Below the pieces are notes generated by a model that was not told where the DNA came from, made no database searches, and saw only the letters and a list, made by a program, of their open reading frames with translations. DNA of 5,929 nucleotides from an uncultured Bacillota bacterium. Its GTDB lineage: Bacteria; Bacillota_I; Bacilli_A; Izemoplasmatales; UBA1188. The stretch lies in the NCBI GenBank assembly GCA_937907585.1, contig CALCVH010000048.1, positions 1-5,929 of the forward strand, in the 5' to 3' direction. Position numbers and translations under genes: made by a program. Below are positions 1 through 5,929 of this stretch, piece after piece. Positions within the stretch are counted from its first letter, which is position 1. Each line of letters begins with the position of its first letter.

Positions 1-137
1 CTCAAGAAATGTATGAATATTTAGATACCGCAATTCAAGCGATATTAGTTAATCCTGATACATCTAATCCTACAACTTTATTACAGACCGCAAATTCAAA
101 ACTACAATCATTTTTAGATAAGAACTACAACAATTAA
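1..137 (+). CDS. Extracellular sugar-binding protein of ABC importer, C-terminal end only (5' truncated)
   Basis: The reading frame that begins at base 3 is open from the window edge to a TAA at 135-137 and gives the last 44 residues of a protein ending in FLDKNYNN. The fragment is an amphipathic helix (EYLDTAIQAILVNP), then a Pro/Thr turn, then a second helix (LLQTANSKLQSFLDKN). This is the usual ending of family 1 solute-binding proteins for sugars, where the last helices read roughly 'ai..vl.g..tpeeal..a...l...l'. Its position 2 nt ahead of two MalF/MalG-type permeases supports the same role: capture of the sugar outside the membrane and delivery to the permease pair. The signal peptide, lipobox and binding cleft are outside the window, so the ligand cannot be judged. 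The call rests on the short tail plus the gene order. Confidence 0.82.
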   Translation, partial: QEMYEYLDTAIQAILVNPDTSNPTTLLQTANSKLQSFLDKNYNN

Positions 138-139
138 TT

Positions 140-1060
140 ATGGAAGATAATATTAAAGAATATAAAAGAAAAAAGAACTATAAACCAATAATAAAAAGAA
201 ATATAGTAGCTTGGTTAATTATGTTACCAAGCTTACTATTATTCCTATTTTTCGTATGGCTTCCAATTGGTAAAAATATTGCTTTATCATTCTTTAATAA
301 TTATAAATTTACAGAGTTTGTTGGGTTTGATAATTATAAAGAGATATTTAGAGATTATTCATTTTTAGCGGCTCTTAAAAATACATTCGCATATATATTA
401 TGGTCAATAATTATTGGCTATTTTGTGCCAATTATTATTGGCTTTTTACTAAGTGAATGCGTTCACGCTAAAGGTGTATTTAGAATATTAATTTATCTAC
501 CTTGTATGATTTCAGGTATGGCTGTATCATTCTTATATTTAAATATATATGGAGATGAAACATATTCAATTCTTAATGTAATAATAAGACTATTTGGTGG
601 TGAACCACACGCCTTTAAAGGTAATCCAAATATAATTATTCCATTAATTGTTATTGCGATGACATGGAGAGGCGCGGGTGGAACCGCTTTAATCTATTTA
701 TCAAACTTCCAAACAATAGATACATCTTTATATGAAGCATCAAGAATTGATGGAGTTAAACCAATTAAGAGATTCTTACATATTACACTTCCTATAATGA
801 AGTCTACATTTATGACCTTACTAATTTTACAGATAATATCTGTATTCCAGGTATTCTATGAACCATTAGTAATTGGTGAATGGGGTGGACCAAGCGACGC
901 ATCTATGAGCTTAATGTTATTATCATATAAGTTCGCGATGAAAGATTTAGAATACGCTAGAGGCGCCGCAGTATCAGTGATATTATCTTTAATTATAATC
1001 ACATTCACTGTTATTTACTTTATCGTTAATAACATAGTGAATAAGAAGGAGGGCGAGTAA
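140..1060 (+). CDS. Carbohydrate ABC transporter permease, MalF/UgpA type (first membrane subunit)
   Basis: This 306-residue inner-membrane subunit of a sugar importer has a short, very basic cytoplasmic N-terminus (residues 1-20). About six membrane segments follow, near residues 22-44, 83-106, 114-134, 165-186, 220-240 and 275-299. The diagnostic EAA loop that docks onto the ATPase lies at about 197-218: E199-A-S-R-I-D-G205, then the F212 and P218 positions of the consensus. Length and layout are normal for MalF/UgpA/LacF-like proteins of Gram-positive bacteria, which lack the large periplasmic loop of E. coli MalF. The ATG follows the binding-protein stop by 2 nt. No Shine-Dalgarno sequence is visible before it, so translation probably depends on ribosomes finishing the upstream gene. 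No later Met would keep the first membrane segment intact. The transported sugar cannot be read from this subunit; an alpha-glucoside is inferred from the two GH65 genes downstream. Confidence 0.95.
   Translation: MEDNIKEYKRKKNYKPIIKRNIVAWLIMLPSLLLFLFFVWLPIGKNIALSFFNNYKFTEFVGFDNYKEIFRDYSFLAALKNTFAYILWSIIIGYFVPIIIGFLLSECVHAKGVFRILIYLPCMISGMAVSFLYLNIYGDETYSILNVIIRLFGGEPHAFKGNPNIIIPLIVIAMTWRGAGGTALIYLSNFQTIDTSLYEASRIDGVKPIKRFLHITLPIMKSTFMTLLILQIISVFQVFYEPLVIGEWGGPSDASMSLMLLSYKFAMKDLEYARGAAVSVILSLIIITFTVIYFIVNNIVNKKEGE
1046..1053 (+). promoter_or_regulatory. Strong ribosome binding site for second permease
   Basis: AAGGAGGG lies inside the last codons of the first permease gene, 7 nt ahead of the ATG at 1061. 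It is the best Shine-Dalgarno match in the window and fixes the start of the second permease, whose ATG directly follows the preceding TAA. Confidence 0.85.
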
Positions 1061-1951
1061 ATGAAACTAAGCGAAAAGCGTGATGGCTTACTCAATTTCT
1101 CTGATTATAAGAAAACTAAGCATAAGATAGCGTATTATATCTTTATGTTCTTACTTATAATATTCGCTTTAACCGCTCTTATCCCAATTTTATGGTTATT
1201 TATCACATCGTTTAAAACTGTTACTGAAATTCAATCAACGAATTATCATTTGTTACCTCAAACATTTAAAATATCAAAGATGTTAGATGTGTGGAATAGA
1301 TTATCATTTGGTAAATATTATTTAAATACTTTGATTGTGGTAATTGGTTCAGTAATATGCGCAGTTGTGTTTAACGCAATATTAGCATACGCTGTTATTA
1401 TCCTTAAGCCAATAGGATATAAAATAATTAATGTTTTAATCCTATTTGGATACATGATTCCATCAGCCCTTGCGATATTCCCTTTAGTTATGCAGATAAG
1501 GAACTTTATGGGTTTAAATATAAGCTTAATTAATACTTATTTCCCACTATGGTTCGCATTTGGCGCAAACGCTTATTATTATCTATTATTTAAAGATTAT
1601 TTTGATAAATTACCTAAATCTTTAATAGAAGCCGCAAGAGTAGATGGTTTATCTGATTTAAAAATATTCTTTAATGTTGTATTTCCTTTATCTAAACCTA
1701 TTATGGGAGTTGTGGCGATATTCGCTATGACCGCATCTTATTCAGATTTCTTACTACCTTATGTTGTATTACAAGATACTAAGATGCAGACAGCGATGGT
1801 CGCAATTTATAATTTAGGAACTACTAATACTGTAGATTCATCAGAATTTTTGATGTTACTTGTAATATCTATTATTCCTCAATTAATTTTATTTATGATA
1901 TTCCAAAAACAGATTATGAATCAATCTGTTAATTCTGGAATGAAGGACTAG
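1061..1951 (+). CDS. Carbohydrate ABC transporter permease, MalG/UgpE type (second membrane subunit)
   Basis: This 296-residue protein is the partner membrane subunit that would form a heterodimer with the preceding permease. After a charged cytoplasmic N-terminus (1-22) it has about six membrane segments, near residues 24-50, 88-112, 121-144, 155-178, 212-235 and 262-284. The EAA loop is canonical: E190-A-A-R-V-D-G196, then F203/F204 and P209. The stretch ending FITSFKT (about 40-52) and the tail FQKQIMNQSVNSG are typical of the MalG-like class. The gene starts directly after the upstream stop codon with a strong ribosome binding site and ends 2 nt before the first GH65 gene, so transporter and enzymes are one transcription unit. 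No ATP-binding subunit gene lies in the window. Many Gram-positive sugar importers of this class share one ATPase encoded elsewhere (MsmK/UgpC type), which is the likely arrangement here, although an ATPase just outside the window cannot be excluded. Confidence 0.95.
   Translation: MKLSEKRDGLLNFSDYKKTKHKIAYYIFMFLLIIFALTALIPILWLFITSFKTVTEIQSTNYHLLPQTFKISKMLDVWNRLSFGKYYLNTLIVVIGSVICAVVFNAILAYAVIILKPIGYKIINVLILFGYMIPSALAIFPLVMQIRNFMGLNISLINTYFPLWFAFGANAYYYLLFKDYFDKLPKSLIEAARVDGLSDLKIFFNVVFPLSKPIMGVVAIFAMTASYSDFLLPYVVLQDTKMQTAMVAIYNLGTTNTVDSSEFLMLLVISIIPQLILFMIFQKQIMNQSVNSGMKD
1943..1947 (+). promoter_or_regulatory. Ribosome binding site for first GH65 gene
   Basis: AAGGA ends 6 nt ahead of the ATG at 1954, within the last codons of the second permease gene. 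The spacing is good and supports this start. The permease stop TAG (1949-1951) falls between the site and the ATG, so the two genes are likely translationally coupled. Confidence 0.7.
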
Positions 1952-1953
1952 TT

Positions 1954-4218
1954 ATGCAGAAAACTAAAAATTTATATTTAGAAGTTGATCCATATAAAAT
2001 TATAGAAAAAGGATACCATAAAGATAGACATATGGTATCTGAATCAATATTCTCATTAGGAAATGAATACGCTGGAGTTAGAGCGTATTTTGATGAAGGC
2101 TATAGCGGTAAACACCTTCAAGGTTCATATTTTAATGGTATATATGAATATGCGTTAAGTGAAACTCCTAACGCATATAAAGGTATAGTTAAAAGAACTC
2201 ATTTCACTATTAATTCAGTAAATTATTTTAAATGTAAGATTATATGTGGAAATGAAGTATTAGATTTAAATAAATCTCTTTTTAGCGATTTTTATAGAGA
2301 ACTTGATATGAAATCAGGTTTATATAAAAGAAGCTTTATATGGAATAATACAAACGCAAATATCTATATTGAATTTAAAAGGTTATTAAATATGACATAT
2401 TGTCATGAAGCAGTTCAAGAAATAACTTTTAAATCAGATAGAGACACTGATATTCATTTAGAATTATCTTTAGATTCTAATGTTTTACATTGGGGAAGCG
2501 ATTGTTACTATAAGAGAGATAAAGAATTTAAAATAAATGATAAATATGGTATTTCTGTAGAAACTTTAACAACTAAACAAAAAGTAGTATCACTAATGTC
2601 TACTAATTTAAATCCATATTCTTATACAACTAGCGATAAAGAAATAACATTATTTTATAATCTTCATCTTGAAAATAATAAACCTACTATAGTTGATAGA
2701 TATTGTATTAATCTAGTTGATAAATTTAATAAAATTTCTAGAGATGATATGATACTTAAAGCTTCTAAAGAATTAGATGATTTAAAGAATAAAGGCTTTT
2801 CTAAATCATTATTAGAGAATATAGAATATTATTCTAAATTATGGGATAGATCAGATATTGAAATAGGCGGTGATCCATACGCTCAACAAGGCATTAGATT
2901 CTCTATATTTAATCTAGAACAAACATATCATGGATATGAAGAAGATAATAATATTGGCGCAAAAGGATTAACTGGTGAAGCATATTCAGGCCACGCCTTC
3001 TGGGATAGCGAAACATATTGTCTTCCATATTATCTATTCAATAATAAACAAGCTTCTAGAAATCTTTTAATGTTTAGATATAATACATTAAATGAAGCTA
3101 AGGAAAGAGCTAAAGAATTAGATTCTGAAGGCGCATGTTTTCCTATCGCAACTAGAAATGGTAAAGAAGGATGCAACTTATGGCAGCACGCATCGCTTCA
3201 GCTTCAACCATCAACTGGTGTATTTTACGCTATATTCCATTATATGAATCTATATGATGATAAGGAATTCTTTATTAATTATGGCCTTGAAATGATTACA
3301 GAAATAGCGAAATTCTTATTATCTAGAGGTGAATATAATCAGGATAATACTAAATTCTCATTCTACGGGGTAATGGGACCTGATGAATTCCAAATGATGG
3401 TAAATCATAATACTTATACCAATTTTATGGCGAAAAAGGTTTTTGATTATCTAATTGATATAATTGATAATAAAAAATATGATACAAAAGAAGTATTTAA
3501 TAAATGCGGATTTGATAAAGCTCATATTGAAAAACTAAAAGATGCGTCAAAGAAAATGGTTATCCTATATGATGATAAAACTAAACTATATGAACAACAT
3601 GATGGTTTCTTTGATCTACCTCATATAGATGTAAATTCTATACCTGTAACTGATTTTCCATTATATTCTCATTGGACATACGATAGAATCTATAGAAATG
3701 ATATGATTAAACAACCTGATGTTTTAATGTTTATGTTTTTATATTCACAAGACTTTTCTATAGAATGTAAGAAAGCTAATTATGAATATTATGAACCAAG
3801 AACTATTCATGAATCATCATTATCTCCATCGATTCATTCAATTTTCGCTGCTGAATTAGGAAAAGATGAAGATGCGTCTAAATATTTTGGCTTCGCAACT
3901 AGATTAGATCTAGATGATTATAATAGAAATACATCTGAAGGAATTCACACAACATCCATCGCTGCAGCATGGATGAATATTGTATATGGCTTTGGAGGAC
4001 TTAGGTCAGATAAATCTAAACTAGTACTAAATCCTAAAATTTTAAATGAATGGGATTATTATTCGTTTAAAATTAATTATAAAAATAGTAATATAAAAGT
4101 AAGGGTTGATAAAAAGGAAGTCACTATTACAAATAGTGGAGAACCTGTCACTCTAAACGTATATGGAAAGGATGTCTTGATTAAAGACAAAGTTGTATTT
4201 AAGTATGGACAAGTTTAA
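1954..4218 (+). CDS. GH65 glycoside phosphorylase (alpha-glucoside + phosphate), complete
   Basis: The 754-residue protein has the full GH65 layout: an N-terminal beta-sandwich (about 1-270) with the entry motif SIFSLGNEYAGVRAY (31-45), a linker, an (alpha/alpha)6 barrel (about 310-685) and a small C-terminal beta domain (about 690-754). Visible active-site landmarks are GLTGEAYSGHAFWDSE (338-353), GPDEF (475-479) with E478 as the expected catalytic acid, KQPDV (586-590), HESSLS (619-624) and EGIH (662-665). In maltose phosphorylase the Ser pair and the later His bind phosphate, and both are kept here, so inverting phosphorolysis to beta-D-glucose 1-phosphate is expected rather than hydrolysis. 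There is no signal peptide, so it acts in the cytoplasm on sugar brought in by the adjoining permeases. The acceptor-side region (393-420: GACFPIATRNGKEG, then LWQHASLQLQPS) differs from what I recall of maltose, trehalose and kojibiose phosphorylases. The specificity is therefore open: alpha-1,3-glucan, glucosyl-rhamnose or another alpha-glucoside are all possible, and no gene symbol is justified. Confidence 0.92.
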   Translation: MQKTKNLYLEVDPYKIIEKGYHKDRHMVSESIFSLGNEYAGVRAYFDEGYSGKHLQGSYFNGIYEYALSETPNAYKGIVKRTHFTINSVNYFKCKIICGNEVLDLNKSLFSDFYRELDMKSGLYKRSFIWNNTNANIYIEFKRLLNMTYCHEAVQEITFKSDRDTDIHLELSLDSNVLHWGSDCYYKRDKEFKINDKYGISVETLTTKQKVVSLMSTNLNPYSYTTSDKEITLFYNLHLENNKPTIVDRYCINLVDKFNKISRDDMILKASKELDDLKNKGFSKSLLENIEYYSKLWDRSDIEIGGDPYAQQGIRFSIFNLEQTYHGYEEDNNIGAKGLTGEAYSGHAFWDSETYCLPYYLFNNKQASRNLLMFRYNTLNEAKERAKELDSEGACFPIATRNGKEGCNLWQHASLQLQPSTGVFYAIFHYMNLYDDKEFFINYGLEMITEIAKFLLSRGEYNQDNTKFSFYGVMGPDEFQMMVNHNTYTNFMAKKVFDYLIDIIDNKKYDTKEVFNKCGFDKAHIEKLKDASKKMVILYDDKTKLYEQHDGFFDLPHIDVNSIPVTDFPLYSHWTYDRIYRNDMIKQPDVLMFMFLYSQDFSIECKKANYEYYEPRTIHESSLSPSIHSIFAAELGKDEDASKYFGFATRLDLDDYNRNTSEGIHTTSIAAAWMNIVYGFGGLRSDKSKLVLNPKILNEWDYYSFKINYKNSNIKVRVDKKEVTITNSGEPVTLNVYGKDVLIKDKVVFKYGQV

Positions 4219-5929
4219 ACTGGTTAGATCTAATTTTGATAAAGATAATGTTGTTTCTTATGGAAATATGTTTTTAATAGGAAATGGCCATTTGGGATAT
4301 AGAGGAACTTTAGAAGAATTTAATAAATCAGAAATGGTTGGATTAAATGTGGTTGGATTATATGATAGATATAAAAAGTTATGGAGAGAATCTATCAATA
4401 TGCCTAATCCATTTAAAGTTATACTATCAAATGATAGTTATCTTTATTCTGTTTTAGAAAATAAACCTATTGAACATAGTCAATCACTTGATTTAAAACA
4501 CGCAGTATTTAGTAGACATACTGAATATGAAGAAATAATTATAGATTCTGAAAGATTTATACCTATAACTAAACAGAATTTACTTTTATTTAAATATACT
4601 ATTACAGCGAAATGTGATACTAAATTTCATGTAAGTTTAGGAACTGATGATGATATATATGAAATAAATGGCCCTCACTTTAAAAGTAAGAAAATTCTTC
4701 ATAGAGGAAGAAAAATAGAATTCAGAGGAAAGACTAACGAACAAAAAAATGTTAGTGAAGTAAACCAATATTATTTCAATAATCAAGATTTTGAATACGA
4801 TAATGGTATGTTTGATTTTGATGTAGAATTAAAGCAAAATGAAACATATGAAATAATTTGTTATTCAACAATCTTAGAGAATGAGAATGATGAAGCACAA
4901 AATTATACTTTAGCTCAATATAAAAAGATTAAAGATTTACACTTTAAAGACTTAGAATCTAGATGGGATAAAGCATATATTGAAATTGGTGGAAATGATG
5001 AAGTGCAGTTCTATTCAAATTATTCAATATATCATCTTTTGATTCTCGGAAATGAAAATTATGAAACATCTATCCCCGCAAGAGGCGTATCAGGAGAGGT
5101 ATATAAAGGCGCTATATTCTGGGATAGTGAAATATTCTTAGTTCCATTCTTTACATTAACTAATCCTAAAATTGCGAGGAGTTTACTTAAATATAGAATT
5201 AACACTTTATCTGGCGCAATGGCTAAAGCGAGAGAATTTGGCTATGATGGCGCATTTTATGCGTGGGAAAGCCAGGATACTGGACTCGAAGCTTGTAGTA
5301 AATATAATGTTACAGATCCTGAAACTGGCAACCCAATTAGAACTTATTTTAATGAAAAACAAATTCATATCTGTGCAGATATAGTATATGCATTCTCTAA
5401 TTATGTAGAAATAACTAAAGATTATTCTATTCTTGAAGAAGGTGGACTTGATGTGATGATTCAAGTTTCTAAATTCTTTATTTCATACGCTAAATTAGTT
5501 ATGGGTAAATATAGATTTATAGATTGTATTGGCCCAGATGAATACCATGAAAGAGTCGACGATGAAGCATTCACATCTTATATGGCAAAATTCGCGATTA
5601 ATGAATGTATAAAACATTTAGATGAAGGGCTTCAAAAAGAATCATTTAAAGAATTTGTTGATCATTTATTTGTTCCACTACCAAATGAATCTAAATTAAT
5701 TGAACAATTTAGAGGATATTTTAAAAAAGAAGATGTAGATGTAGATACAGTTAGATCTAGACTTGTTCATGAAAATGATTATTGGGGATCAAAAAATGGT
5801 GTCGCAACTCCAACAAGAGTAATCAAACAAGCAGATGTTATCGCATTATTAGTATTATTGAATAAAGAATTTGATAAAGAAACAATGAAAGCTAACTTTG
5901 ATTTCTATTATCCATATACTGAACATGGT
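4205..5929 (+). CDS. Second GH65 glycoside phosphorylase, kojibiose/nigerose-phosphorylase-like, 3' truncated by window
   Basis: An open frame of 575 codons runs without a stop to the window edge. The ATG at 4205 overlaps the end of the first GH65 gene by 14 nt. No good Shine-Dalgarno is visible, so coupling is likely. The next in-frame ATG (4262-4270 region) would cut into the early GNMFLIGNGHLGYRG motif (20-34), so 4205 is preferred. GH65 landmarks are GVSGEVYKGAIFWDSE (294-309), GPDEYHE (443-449) with E446 as the expected catalytic acid, KQADV (541-545) and YTEHG (571-575). H574 aligns with H619 of the upstream enzyme, so the phosphate-binding Ser pair should come next. About 145 residues, including the rest of the barrel and the C-terminal beta domain, lie beyond the window. 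The acceptor region (349-395: GAFYAWESQDTG, then EACSKYNVTDPETG, RTYF, KQIHICADIVYAF) recalls kojibiose/nigerose-type phosphorylases and is quite unlike that of its neighbour. Expected product: beta-D-glucose 1-phosphate. The linkage specificity is an inference. Confidence 0.9.
   Translation, partial: MDKFKLVRSNFDKDNVVSYGNMFLIGNGHLGYRGTLEEFNKSEMVGLNVVGLYDRYKKLWRESINMPNPFKVILSNDSYLYSVLENKPIEHSQSLDLKHAVFSRHTEYEEIIIDSERFIPITKQNLLLFKYTITAKCDTKFHVSLGTDDDIYEINGPHFKSKKILHRGRKIEFRGKTNEQKNVSEVNQYYFNNQDFEYDNGMFDFDVELKQNETYEIICYSTILENENDEAQNYTLAQYKKIKDLHFKDLESRWDKAYIEIGGNDEVQFYSNYSIYHLLILGNENYETSIPARGVSGEVYKGAIFWDSEIFLVPFFTLTNPKIARSLLKYRINTLSGAMAKAREFGYDGAFYAWESQDTGLEACSKYNVTDPETGNPIRTYFNEKQIHICADIVYAFSNYVEITKDYSILEEGGLDVMIQVSKFFISYAKLVMGKYRFIDCIGPDEYHERVDDEAFTSYMAKFAINECIKHLDEGLQKESFKEFVDHLFVPLPNESKLIEQFRGYFKKEDVDVDTVRSRLVHENDYWGSKNGVATPTRVIKQADVIALLVLLNKEFDKETMKANFDFYYPYTEHG

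Noticed and set aside
5172..5464. Short open frames on both strands (70 codons at 5172-5384 on +, 85 codons at 5207-5464 on -).
   Set aside because: Both lie wholly inside the second GH65 reading frame, which has clear family motifs here (GAFYAWES, RTYF). Neither has a ribosome binding site or a recognisable protein pattern.
5732..5747. Short tandem repeat GATGTA near the end of the second GH65 gene.
   Set aside because: It is under three copies and encodes an Asp-Val-Asp-Val run in frame in a variable surface loop. This is low-complexity coding sequence, not a functional repeat.
3905..5759. Recurring palindrome TTAGATCTA (3905-3912, 4225-4232 and 5752-5759 areas) considered as an operator.
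   Set aside because: The copies lie inside coding frames, are irregularly spaced, are far from any promoter and are made of the favoured codons TTA, GAT, AGA and TCT. Chance in AT-rich coding DNA explains them.
140..5929. Possible Mycoplasma-type code with TGA read as Trp, given the extreme AT content.
   Set aside because: All Trp positions in conserved motifs (for example FWDSE in both GH65 proteins) use TGG, and no frame needs TGA read through. No gene ends in TGA either, so the code is not formally proven, but nothing supports a variant one.
1954..5929. Second GH65 gene as a recent tandem duplicate or a broken half of the first.
   Set aside because: The proteins align only at family-wide motifs and have different acceptor loops and N-termini. 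The second frame is intact to the window edge, and its truncation is due only to the window end.

Overview
The window is very AT-rich (roughly 25-30% G+C by eye), with Arg almost always AGA, wobble positions mostly A/T and Shine-Dalgarno-type ribosome binding sites. This fits a low-GC Firmicute or Mollicute-like Bacillus, perhaps a host-associated one, but the species cannot be named. All of the roughly 20 Trp residues in the visible proteins are encoded by TGG and no reading frame needs TGA, so the standard bacterial code is the simplest reading.

Everything lies on the + strand as one tightly packed operon that is cut by the window at both ends. In order it holds: the last 44 codons of a sugar-binding lipoprotein type gene (to 137); two ABC importer membrane subunits of the MalF/MalG type (140-1060 and 1061-1951); a complete glycoside hydrolase family 65 (GH65) enzyme (1954-4218); and a second, clearly different GH65 enzyme that starts inside the end of the first (4205) and runs off the window after 575 codons. 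Gaps are 2, 0 and 2 nt, then a 14-nt overlap. There is no non-coding stretch of any size, and I see no promoter, terminator, RNA gene, mobile element or CRISPR array.

The likely working model is that the binding protein and two permeases import an alpha-glucoside or alpha-gluco-oligosaccharide. No ATPase is visible, so a shared MsmK/UgpC-type ATPase encoded elsewhere probably drives the importer. The two cytoplasmic GH65 enzymes then cleave the sugar with phosphate to give beta-D-glucose 1-phosphate, which a beta-phosphoglucomutase (not in view) would turn into glucose 6-phosphate. The two enzymes have different acceptor-site regions and so probably act on different linkages or acceptors. The exact sugar is the main unknown. 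A second point of interest is a strong codon-context habit throughout the window: codons with a C/T choice nearly always end in C when the next codon is alanine, against the general preference for T.
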